Assembly (NCBI RefSeq): GCF_000002235.5
Contig: NW_022145606.1
Coordinates: 45,746,274 to 45,810,273 of the forward strand
Direction: 5' to 3'
Source of the DNA: Strongylocentrotus purpuratus
Taxonomy: Eukaryota; Echinodermata; Echinoidea; Camarodonta; Strongylocentrotidae
DNA: 64,000 bases
Below, piece after piece: positions 54,452-64,000 of the stretch. A program made the translations under genes and the position numbers. The notes under the pieces were generated by a model. The model searched no databases and was not told the origin of the DNA. It worked only from the letters and a program-made list of their open reading frames with translations. How positions within the stretch are numbered: position 1 is the first letter of the stretch; each line of letters opens with the position of its first letter.

Positions 54452-57400
54452 AAGAACACTTTTCGTTGTTTCTTTCTTTAGCACACACACACACACAAAC
54501 ACAGCAACAAAAACAAAAATCTTTCCCCTTTCCCCCCTTTTTTTGCCAGGGGGGGGGGGGGGGGGCGGGCCCCCGTCCCCCCTGGATCCGCCACTGAATA
54601 CTTCTACTTCTTCATCTTTACCTTCTCCTTTTTCTTCTACTACTAAACAACTACTTCTTCTGCTACGACTACCACTACTACTGCTGCTACTTCTATATTT
54701 ACTTCATCTACATTAAGGGGAATATTAATTAAAGAACAAGAACAATAAAGTGATGGAACTTGAAGTGGGGCTAGAGGCCTTAGGTCTGCCAAGGTAGTGC
54801 AGATAGGGGGTGCTTCTCCTGTAACGGTTTGTGGATACTCAAATGTAATACTCATCAGTTTAGTAGGAGCATCAACCAAACATTTGAAACTAAGAGTATC
54901 ATGCTATTTTATAGCTAAACTAATTAAAAAGGAAGTAAGAGACTGACATGATCCCGAGGTGTACAAAGTTGGTAAAAAATAAGGATCGTTGGGTGCATTA
55001 GACAAAATGGTATCCATAGGGTTAGGGTTAGATGATTTCGTCATCTTAGAACACCCCCCCCCCCCCGCCTCGCCGAGACCCCATCCCCTTACTCACCTGA
55101 GCCTGGGAGATAGAGATCGGGTCTTTAAAGATGTTATAGATGATGGACTCGTCGCAGTTGGGCAACGCCTTGGAACCATTGTAACGGTAGAACTTGGACA
55201 GGTCAGTTGGCAAGACGTTGCGGATTGGGAACGATGGGAGGTTGCCCTGGCCCAGGGAGGTGTTGCCTGAGGAGTAATTGGCGATCTGGCTGATGTAACT
55301 CAGGAAGGGATCGAAAGCAGGGTTAGATTCGCCAACCTATAGAGGGAAAGCGGGAGAGATAGAAAGAGAGAGGGATATGGAGAGATAAAGAGAGAGAGAG
55401 AGAGAGGGGGGGGGGGGGAGAGTTGATTGGTTGGTTGGTTTTATTTACGATCATGAAATATGGGATACAATCATCATAACGCATACAAAACCACGATAAA
55501 AATATTTAACAAGGACTATTCTAGAAAAATAAAATATTCAAAGTAAAATGAAGATCGAGGGATCACCCGCTTCAGATTAACCGGCAAAGTTGATCTGTTC
55601 TATCTCGGGGTCTCACACTAACTACAATAAATTGATTAAATAATAATATTTACTATAAGCATGAAACAGAGTGCGTAAATATTAATAATTATTATCATAA
55701 CAATCTATTCCCAGAAACGTTAACTGGAGGCCCCATAAGTAGGAGAATCGCAAAGAGTAGGATGTAAACCGTGTTTAGTGCACCGGCCTGCATACGCAAC
55801 TGGTAATCGACATACCGATTTTGATTGTATGCTGCATGGCCCATTGAAGAAGAAATAAGAAGAAGAAAAAAAAAAGAACACGGGGAGCTCTTACCTCAAT
55901 CATCACAACCAGTAGGGTGACTGCATCCCATTGCGAGCTGGCCAAAGCTGCGGGGCCACTGGCGTATTTGGATTTGTCGTAGTGAATCATGTGCATCTAA
56001 ATAAATGAATATTGGATTCATAATAATAATTGTTATATACCTCTCTTTAAAAGTCTAGCCATCTGATTGGTCGAAATTGCAGTCGTAATTTTAGCCATTT
56101 CCATAAAGAGCCGAACATGCCAGTAATGGTCAATAGAACTGTTCTTGAGTGATATTCTTGTAAGATTCCGGGTACCAGAAAAATAGTTGCGATTCCCATC
56201 GGTTTACGTGTTAAAACTTAGTTTGTGCGCAGCGCGGCTACGATACAGTTTTTGTAAAATATAATTTGGTCACTACATTTGCACACAGCGCAGACTCAAA
56301 CATTCAAATTCAAATGGTACCTAAATGTACTGGGAGGATTACTCTATCAAGACATATCATAAAACCCATATTCATACCTCAAACAATACAACTTTTAAAA
56401 AGTGGGACATTTTTTCTGACTCACTTTGTAGACATATATTCATTTATCCAGTACGAAATGTTAGCCATGTGTTTTTCTTCTGCCAACTTTGGTCTATGAA
56501 CAGTATATGGTCTATTCCTGAAACAAGAACCTTTGGAAGATAATTCCTATGATCAATTTATATAGGAATTCTTGTTATTGGGGGTACAAAATTAAAGGCT
56601 AAAATTCCAATAAAATACAATTTCAAAATGATAACACTTCAAAGTGTCAGGTTACCAGCGACAATTTTTGTACAAAAGACATACAGATAACCTCGCGTAA
56701 GTCGATCTTCTCGGGACAGAGGGAAAATGTCAACTTACGTAATCTATCCACTAAGTAACAGCCCACAAAATTGTATTTTGGGCCCTCTATTACCATTCTC
56801 ACACAGCCAACACACCTGAAATTGAAACAAAAGTTGCTGCTGATGAAGAATTCATATGGTCAAACTTTTCATGTAACAGCTAGGACATTCGATTAAACGA
56901 CTTTGTGTTTCCGGGAGAGATGAGTAACACTGTGGTTAACATATAGTTGCACCCTGATTGTGGCTATATCGACTACTTTATCTTCTTTTCCTTCATTTTG
57001 CTGTTCTATTCGTGATTATCATCATTTAAGGTAGTTACCTTTTATTTATATTTTACCCCCCCCCCCCAGTGGCGGTTCCAGGGGGGGGGGGGGGCGAAAC
57101 GGCCGCCCCATTTGCAACCTGCATTTAATTCATCGCTTAGATATTTACAAAACCAATTTATATTTAACGATGCAACCTTTGTTTGAACATCTAACATATC
57201 TAAACCACCTTCTTGAATACTATTTAATACATTTGACCTTTTAACCTTTGCAGATCTCCCTTTCCATAGGAAATCAAAAAATAACTTATCGAGCTCCTTA
57301 ATTTTCTCTTTAGGACAAGACAAAACTTGTGATGTATAAATGATTTTCGAAATTATTAATTATGGTATTAATATCATTATTTTCCCTTTAAGCGTGCGAT

Positions 57401-60400
57401 TTCTCTGTTTCCAAATATTTAACAGCTGAACATAAACATCTATCCATAACATATTTCCAATAGTATTTGTTGGATTGTTGGTTCCCAACCAGGGGGATTT
57501 TGTCTTGTTTTCATGTAATTGAATTCCAGAATACTTTTCAATTTTGTTAATAATCTTCATAGCTGTATTACCTGACATAACTTTACGAACAAATAATGTC
57601 ATCTATCAGGCTATAGTTCATCCAGACGTTGGACAAAGCCCTCCTCATGAAATTTCTATTCTCTTCTGTCTCTAACTGTCCTAGTCCAAGCGGCCGTTCC
57701 CATGTATGATGTTAGGTCATCTCTCCATCTTCTCATAATGTCATGTCATCTGCTAATTGTACTATTTTAAATGTTTTCTCATTACAACCAACACTCAAGC
57801 CTATGACATTGTTATTTTGTCTAATCTCATTTGCAAGAGCTTCAATGCTAAGGATAGATAATAATGCAGATAGGGGACACCCCTGTCTTATACCTCTAGA
57901 TGGTTTTATATCTTTTGTCAACCAACCGTTCATTAGGATTTTGAGATGAGGATCACAATACATCACCGAGACCCACTTCCTGAAGTTATCATTAAAACCA
58001 TAGCTCTTCAAACATGTATCAACAAATTTCCATTCTATAGTATCAAAAGCCTTTTTAAAATCGGCAAATATGATTGCACCATAATTCTTATTAAATGCAC
58101 TATAATCTATCATATCTTGAATTAATCTGGCATTCACTGATTAAGTGTGTTAAAACTTTTTGGAGCCTGCTTGCTAACACAGTTGCAAGTATTTTATAAA
58201 CGGTATTAAGTAATGTAATGGGCCGACAATTTCCTAATTCCATCGCTTCAAATTACACAATGGTTATTATCTTTCTCCAAAAAAATATTAACACCAATTG
58301 GGTAGCATTATATTGGCACCAACTTTAATATCTGAATATGCATTATTATTATTATTATTATTATTATATTATTATTATTATTATTATTATAATTATTATT
58401 GATACCGTGGTGTGATGGTTGTTACTTTCTTGTCTTTCCTCATTCAAAATGCAGGTTATGTGCACCCCCCCCCCTAGGTTGTTCTCCAAACTATGTATAT
58501 AGTTCAAAGATCTACACCATTGAAGGTATAGCCCCGTTTTAAAAACGACCCCTCCCAAGAAATGAAATGGAAGTTCTTATTACCAATCATGTGAAAGAAT
58601 ACGTTTTGACTAGTACGTGATGATACAAATTTTGCCGGGAAACCGCCTACTAATTCATATATTTGGTAATTTATCATATCGATCCGGCCTGAATAGATAT
58701 CGCGAATGCACATCAACATTGAACATTTGGGAATATATTTCTGCTTTATTGCGAATTTAGGTTAAATTATTGCCATCTAAAACCTCTGAAGGCAACGCTT
58801 AAACAATATTGAATGGATACTGTGCACCCAAAACCTTTGAACCACAATTTTACCACTACCGGTCTTTTACTTAAACAGAGTACGATCCCCATCCAGCCAG
58901 GCACCATTTAGGAAAAGTGGAAATTTAATACTGGTAAGTTGTTAAATAATATCACTTTGTCTGATTTGATTGAAGATATATCTCATTAATGAAACAGTGT
59001 AAAGGTTAACTACAGCCATTAGGCCAGGCGCCAAATTTAGTAATCTTCTTTTGTGTATCTAAAGACCGAGGTTTCCCAGATTTATTTAGGAGAATGGAAG
59101 GTTGATATCGTTAAATTGTTCGATAACATCACTCAGTTTGATTTGATCGGGGAAATATCTCATTGATGAATCAGTGTTAAAGCTATATATTCTCAAACAA
59201 ACCTACATCATTAAACTTAGTTCCACCTCCATTAAAGGGACTTGGTAACATCGTTCAGATGAGAGAAAATGGCGACTTCGATGCTAAATGTATAGATAAT
59301 CTCAAAGTTTGAGTAAAAACAGACCATTATTAATTATTTATGATACAAATTGGGAAAAATGATCTGATCGATTTCTTAAATCTCCCAACTCTATTATAAC
59401 AATTTAATTACATTTTAGGTGAATAAAATTGTTACAAAGCAATGCATTAAAAAAAGCCTGTTATGTGTGTTATTTTTATGGAAAAACGGTTGGGAAAATT
59501 CAAAAATGGTTGGGAGAATTTACTATTGAAGGGTGTCGCACAGTGGATTTTCAGGTTTTTTTTTGCATGTTAGAGAGTTTTGATATGTTGATATGTTGTA
59601 GCTAAGATAATTCTCTCATATGGAAACGTTGTATCATCCGCTCAATCTGACTTGTGTGCATAGAACAAATAAGCATTTTTCCATGAAAAAGTAAAGTTTT
59701 CTAAAATGTGCGTTTCTTTCCAGCATTGGGGCGCCCGGAAGTCACTCGGGTAACATTTCATCAAGTATAATATAAAAAGACCACATGCAAATTTTCTGTA
59801 CTTTCGTCGGAAAAAATACATTTATCCAGCACAATGTCCTCTCTTTTGCGTTGAAGAATAACAAATAGCGAGTTTCAATCACACTTTGGCCGCGCTCGCA
59901 AGCGCTCACTCGTTTCACTGTGGTCAAGCGACTTTGGGGCAAGCGGTTAATGAAAATACTAATCGTTAGCTTTCTTCTGGTATTAAACTTGTTTTGATTG
60001 ATTGTATAATTATGTCGGAATAAAGGAAATAAAAAGGCTCGACCAATAACTTATCAGCGTCTGAATTGACCTTTTGACCTTGAATTCCCTGATGCAAGCG
60101 CACTAATGAGGTCATCTTCGCTAAATCGGTGTCTTTTATCGTAAAATGCGACACTTTCACAATGTTTATACATCTTTTTTTAATTATCAGTAAGATATAA
60201 CATATTTTTTCTGATATCACTAAGTTTTGGGTTTTATTTAATGAGTAATTTTGAAATAAGAGCCATTTTACTGTTTTAATTTACTGGATCGTACCATTAA
60301 AGTCGCAGGGTAGAAAGATGCATTTCCAACCGCGCCAAATTTAATTTACGTTCCGACATTCTGTTAAATGGGTTCATGTTGTTAAGAATCCACTGCTTTC

Positions 60401-63400
60401 TGCTCCAACAAACGTTCACATGCGGAGTCGTTTATCAACTAAATTATTCAAATTTATGGATGCTTCCTAGCTTCCCAGGTGTTTGTGTTGCTGTTGAAGC
60501 ATTTTATTCACCTGCTATCATTCTTTGTACTCCAATTGCCAGAACGCAAATTTCATTTTGGTTTTATAGTTTCATCGGAGTCGTTTATCAACTTTATGTA
60601 TTCAAATTTATGAATGCTTCCTCCCCAAGTGTTTGTGATGTTTAATGCATTTCATTCACCTGTTATTATTCTTTGTACTCCATTTGTTAGAATACAAAAT
60701 GCATTTTATTTTTATAGTTTCATGCAATAAGTAAGTCAATAAAAGAGTATGTTCTGCACAATAAAAACAATGTGTGTCCCTATTGTACAATGTGATGTGT
60801 CCCCTCATTTTGTAATAGTTAATTTACCCATTCACATAATGGAACTACCTGTCCGATGAAGCCAGTGGTCTGTGACCCCTGAGCACTCAACACCGTGTGG
60901 GAGTCAGTTTGTGGTTAAATTCTTTTATGAGACAAATACAAGCAAATGTTTCCATATACAAGCTCAATCATAACCATTTTTCAATTTGATGACGTCATCA
61001 GAGTGAAAATTTCGATTAAAGGCCTCATGTCAGAAATTTCATAATTTACAGGAATTGTGAATGTTTAAATTCCACAGATAGGACATACATGACATATCTT
61101 CCCTATTTTCACGAAGTGACGGTAGTGAATGAAAATCGCATACAATTTGCGTGCGGATTTTCCTCCTACCGTGAAAACAGGAACGATATATTCATAATTC
61201 CTCCAAAGTTCTACAGAAGTTGATGTTGTCTGCAAAAGGGATACAGTATCATTAGGAGGAGAAACATCCTGAAATTTTAACATTTATCCCAAAGGGGTCA
61301 CCCCCTCCCTCTGGCGACGCCCCTGCACATGACTTACCTCAGCGGGGTAGGAGGTTCCGTCAATTAGATGTTCTGAGCCTTGTGAGTTGATAGACCCCCA
61401 GTGGAAATGGAACTGGACAGCTGTGTAGGTAGTAGGGAGACCGCCCCCAGAGAGCTTGTATAAGTCCTCCACCTCTTCATGCAATTGGATGGCTACTACA
61501 TTGAGAGGAGAAGAGAAGAGAAGAAACAATCGTTACATTTTCATGGCTATTACACGTATAGCTTGTAGTCATTCATCGTAACAAATTCATTGTATAGTCA
61601 TGCTGTTCATCATTATAAAGACATTTTATTCACCGTAATATAGTCCTTTTATTCATCAAAATAGAGTAATGTTGCTTTATACTAAGTCATGTTATTCATC
61701 AGAATATAGTAATTTGATTTTGTTATCCTTACCTCCACGCCCGTTGTTTACCAGATCCATGTTAGTATTTTCGTCGGTATAGCCATCGAGCACGAAGGGA
61801 CCGAGATCAGTTGTGGTGGCGATGCTGGAGATGATATCGATGGGCGACTGGGAGTTACCATTGCACTGGTTACCGGGAGGAGATGCCAGGAATCTTGGGT
61901 TTGGTATGACCAGCCTGTAAAGAACAACCACAGAAATAGTTCATAGTCAAGTTGTCGTATTATAATCATCTATCTTCAGTTAATTATTATAGTATTAATG
62001 ACTGCTTTGAGAGAAATAGTTGTTTTTATACGCTCAAGGGAAGGTTAGAATTGTGCTATTGCCCGAGGCGTGCCGATTTTTGCTGACTAGCTCCCCCCCC
62101 CCCCCTGGGTCCACCCCTTGGATCCGCCCTGACCCCATCAAATAAAAAAAATGGATCACCAGACCCGCAAATATGCCGTAGACCCTGGTTGTCCCATGAA
62201 TTTACCAGAGAACCGCGGAAAGAATGGTGTCCATACGATCGTGCCCTATATAGGCCTACGTTGGAATTGAAAGAATTTGTTTTTAATTGAATGAAGAGGT
62301 GACGAAAATGTGCGGGAAAATCTTGATTGATGTGATAATGCGTTTCATAATAATTGAAATGAGGCAAAGTCACTTCGATGTTCGTGTTCATCTATTAAGC
62401 TGGTGATACTCCTACGATCAGCCTACATGTCATTTATCTTCCTCCTACCTAGCTTCTCTCTCCTTTACTCTTCTTTTTTCTTCTCCCTCTCTATCTCTCC
62501 TTTCCTTTTCTCTTTTCTTTTCCCTCTCCATCTCTCTCTTTTTTCTTTCTTTTTTGTTGTTGTTGTTGTTTAGGCTGGGAAGCGGTACGGTCAATCCCTT
62601 ACCAACCATAGCGGCACCGACGGATGGTCTCAGTCAAATATAAATACTGTAAGCATGCGTGACCAAGAAAACGCGTAAAAAGGGGTGTATTTTATATAGA
62701 TTGGACGCGATCCGCACGGTGCCGCGTTAAGGGAGGTCAAAATAAACGTCCATTTTGGGCAATTATCAATAAAAAGGGTACTTTTTCAAAATCGTGCTGT
62801 TGGTGTACACGATTAGGGATATTTTTCTAGATCCCGACTCAGAATTGAATTTCTTCGAAGAAAGGTTGGTTGTGCATTAAATTCACTTTTTATTGCTTCT
62901 CTATTGAAATAAAATTTTACATTGTGAATTTGACATCAGAAGCGCAATTCGATTTATTTTACATTGTCAACAATTTATCCTATCGTTCTTCAAAATGCTC
63001 AAGGGATTACAATTCGACAATACTTGTTGAGGAGTAAACTTGTGTAAAATACCCGTTTGGGTGTGAATTTGGGGAGAAAAACACGCGAAATCCTCATTTA
63101 GGGTGTATTTTGGCTTAAGAAGAAATCCTCGTTTAGGGGGTGTCTAGAAAACCTGTGGTCACGCATGCTTACATTATTTCTACATGACTGAGAACCCTGG
63201 GGGGGGGGGGGGGGGAGGGGGGGGTACAATGACAAAGGCGTGGAGCTGATGGTGACAGCCAGAAACAGAGGGATAACATGACCGCCACAGCTCAGAGAGA
63301 GAGAGAACAACGAGAAGAAAAAAAACGTAAGTTGAAATCAGATCCATTTTCACGATTCACAATCACGTTTGTGCTAGAATTATGAAGCTTAAAAACAATG

Positions 63401-63468
63401 TATCACTTACTGTCACCAAAAACAGCAGGTACCACCGCCAACAGAGCAACGCATACACACAACTTCAT
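53560..63468 (-). CDS. Secreted alpha-carbonic anhydrase, zinc site kept, gate residues changed
   Basis: Exons read on the minus strand: 63468..63411 (signal peptide MKLCVCVALLAVVPAVFG), 61914..61733 (CNGNSQSPIDI), 61495..61338 (QFHFHWGS, GSEHLIDG), 55996..55895 (MHMIHYDKSKY), 55336..55097 (VGESNPAFDP to SISQAQ) and 53703..53560 (LDMFRTMYG to IQPLNGRKIYY, stop). The last four joins agree in phase. The zinc ligands His94, His96 and His119 and the helper Glu106 and Glu117 are present. The Cys pair of secreted forms is kept. His64 is Arg (NNGRG). GSLTTPP reads GSKALPN, so Thr199 and Thr200 are Ala and Leu. Catalysis may be weak. The joint between exon 1 and LVIPNPRF is out of phase, so one small exon is unresolved. 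Extracellular CO2/bicarbonate handling or a structural skeletal role are both possible. Confidence 0.8.
53770..54345. repeat. Repeats of 100-120 bases with GC hairpins in a carbonic anhydrase intron
   Basis: After T and G runs (53780-53825), about four diverged copies of a unit follow. The unit contains CAGATAAGC/GATGAGC, CACGAATT and GGGGGCGGAGCCCCCGGAGG (self-complementary), ending GGCATTTAATTACCG. It is non-coding. Confidence 0.6.
54355..54596. repeat. hAT-like G-rich element
   Basis: GGCCCGGAAATTAGAAAATTAC, CGTTCAGT, a G run of about 30, a CA microsatellite, a second G run, and the right end CCTGGATCCGCCACTGAA. It is the same family as 18790-19257. It lies in the last intron of the carbonic anhydrase gene. 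Confidence 0.6.
54600..55096. other. Rest of the last carbonic anhydrase intron
   Basis: This contains a CTTCTACTACT-type simple repeat (54600-54710) and a C run at 55055-55067. No coding exon is found, and the minus-strand ORF at 54643-54879 is not the carbonic anhydrase C-terminus. Confidence 0.5.
57060..58290 (-). pseudogene. L1/Tx1-like reverse transcriptase fragment in a carbonic anhydrase intron
   Basis: Minus-strand frames give FADFKKAFDTIEWKFV, RGIRQGCPLSALLS and LADDMTL (RT catalytic motif), then SGIQLHENKT and finally FFDFLWKGRSAKVKR with QEGGLDMLD, the usual L1-type downstream block. The copy is broken by a 133-base insertion (57604-57736), stops and a truncated 5' end. The 3' end is cut by a G-rich element (57060-57110, GTGGCGGTTCCAGG). 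It lies in the 5.3-kb intron between exons 55996..55895 and 61495..61338. Confidence 0.7.
57604..57736 (-). mobile_element. Short RTE-like LINE tail inserted in the L1-like fragment
   Basis: AATGTCAT occurs on both sides (57596-57603 and 57737-57744), and the L1-like frame would be continuous without the insert. The minus-strand reading WRDDLTSYMGTAAWTRTVRD resembles the conserved C-terminal tail of RTE-type polyproteins. It is too short to be functional. Confidence 0.5.
58338..58690. repeat. (ATT)n microsatellite and partial TTAA-family MITE
   Basis: An (ATT)n tract at 58340-58400 is followed, near 58560-58675, by GAAATGGAAGTTCTTATTACC and GCCGGGAAACCGCCTACTAA from the 20139-20509 family. 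The termini are lost. Confidence 0.6.
58700..60420. other. Intron sequence, no gene recognised
   Basis: Two diverged related stretches (about 58915-59030 and 59095-59190) share ATATCACTTTGTCTGATTTG-like wording and AAATATCTCATT. Otherwise this is AT-rich sequence inside the large carbonic anhydrase intron. Confidence 0.4.
60425..60735. repeat. Tandem duplication, about 155-base unit
   Basis: GTCGTTTATCAAC...TTCAAATTTATG.ATGCTTCC, TTCTTTGTACTCCA and TTTTATAGTTTCAT each occur twice in the same order. It is intronic. Confidence 0.7.
60740..61337. other. Intron sequence, no gene recognised
   Basis: A weak inverted pair lies near 61110-61175 (ATTTTCACG...CGTGAAAAC). A hAT-type right-end remnant (TCTGGCGACGCCCCTG) lies at about 61310-61325, close to the donor of exon 61495..61338. 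Confidence 0.4.
61985..62140. repeat. Half of a palindromic MITE plus a hAT-type end
   Basis: AGTATTAATGACTGC to GGGAAGGTTAGAATTGTGC matches the right arm of 5334-5508 in reverse. CCCCTTGGATCCGCCCTG near 62113 is a G-rich family terminus. Confidence 0.55.
62626..63196. mobile_element. 571-base MITE with about 41-base inverted ends in carbonic anhydrase intron 1
   Basis: GGTCTCAGTCA...TGTAAGCATGCGTGACCA at the left is mirrored by TGGTCACGCATGCTTACA...TGACTGAGAACC at the right. The inside has GGGTGTATTTT and TTTAGGGGGTGTCTAG motifs and no ORF. Confidence 0.7.
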
Positions 63469-63561
63469 CTTCAAACTTATTCAACTTTTCCGCCAGGCAA
63501 GGATAATTTCGTTCCAAAATTGGATTTTGTCACAAACCGTCGTAAATAAAGGAGTTACACC

Positions 63562-63569
63562 TGTTTATA
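63562..63569 (-). promoter_or_regulatory. TATA box of the carbonic anhydrase gene
   Basis: On the minus strand, GGGTATAAACAGG lies 94 bases upstream of the ATG at 63468, a usual spacing for a TATA box with a short 5' UTR. A second AT run (GGTATATATATAATT, plus strand about 63699) lies further off. Confidence 0.5.
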
Positions 63570-63599
63570 CCCTTGGGCCAAGGTGACGAATGTCAGGTA

Positions 63600-64000
63600 G
63601 ATGATAAGGGATGTCGTCCTTCTACGGATGAAGGGAGGAGCTGTGAATGAAGGGAGGAGCTGCTGCAGCTGCGAATGAACTGCGGATAAAATTCGGTCGG
63701 TATATATATAATTTAGGTTAGAGGTGCTATGCGTCACGATCCACGGATATCGATCTCAAACAATGTCGCCAGACTACAAAACAAAAAAAGACCGCAAGTC
63801 CATAATTCATAATAATTGCAACTGCGCATGCGTAAGGCAAATCGTCGGTGTCGATTTTGTTTCTTTCTCCACCCCCCCCCTCTCTCTCTCTCTCCCTCCT
63901 TCTCCATCTCCCCCTCTCTCTCTCCCTTCTGTAAACGTTATATTGTCGATTCACCTTATGTGCTCCAGCAGGTAGCAAGTGGGTAGTTAACATCAATGCG
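63600..64000. other. Upstream of carbonic anhydrase; CT microsatellite
   Basis: GGGAGGAGCTG(TGAATGAA) is repeated twice near 63632-63662. A C/CT run lies at 63872-63930. No gene is recognised. Confidence 0.5.

Noticed and set aside
54643..54879. Minus-strand ORF with LADLRPLAPLQ, first considered as the carbonic anhydrase C-terminus
   Set aside because: Frame and splice phase do not fit. A much better final exon with IQPLNGRKIYY lies at 53560-53703.
54989..55270. Plus-strand 93-residue ORF
   Set aside because: Antisense shadow of the carbonic anhydrase exon 55097-55336.
62603..62646. Candidate carbonic anhydrase exon 2 (reads TIRRCRYGW)
   Set aside because: The donor is good, but the acceptor lies inside a MITE terminus and the length does not fit the phases on either side.

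Overview
The window looks like nuclear DNA of a sea urchin or a close echinoderm relative. That is an inference. It rests on a foldback element built from 15-base repeats (the architecture described for sea urchin TU elements), a non-LTR retrotransposon with a 2A-like motif before its endonuclease, an intronless divergent rhodopsin-like receptor in several copies, tRNA-derived SINEs with (ATT)n tails, and many small inverted-repeat elements carrying long G runs. The DNA is AT-rich, gene-poor and dominated by repeats nested in one another.

Layout. 1-5.5 kb: miniature inverted-repeat elements, two of them nested, and tRNA-like SINE heads. 5.8-6.5 kb: one small intronless gene (minus strand) for a secreted or type II membrane protein with eight 12-residue repeats. 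9.3-17.4 kb: a large palindrome with a 20-base centre. Its left arm carries an intact intronless GPCR (minus strand), its right arm carries the same gene broken by a one-base deletion (plus strand), and a third 3' fragment lies just outside. 17.6-21 kb: nested inverted-repeat elements and a G-rich hAT-like element with an 8-base target duplication. 21.2-24.8 kb: two tandem 1.8-kb units, each with a tRNA-like sequence. 25.6-33.1 kb: a four-exon gene of the monocarboxylate transporter (SLC16) family, plus strand. 33.5-35.9 kb: a truncated LINE. 39.9-42.6 kb: a second copy of MCT intron 1 that includes exon 2. 43.0-49.8 kb: a complete TU-like foldback element flanked by a 10-base direct repeat and holding an intact 1052-residue LINE ORF. 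53.6-63.5 kb: a secreted alpha-carbonic anhydrase gene, minus strand, with L1-like and RTE-like debris in its largest intron.

No operons or shared pathways are expected here. The host genes are independent: a receptor family, a small-solute transporter, a secreted carbonic anhydrase and a repeat protein of unknown role. The carbonic anhydrase keeps its zinc ligands but lacks the usual Thr199, Thr200 and His64 residues. The GPCR lacks the DRY arginine. The transporter lacks two charged residues important in MCT1. Coordinates of spliced genes were read by eye from splice consensus and phase, and no alignments or database searches were run.
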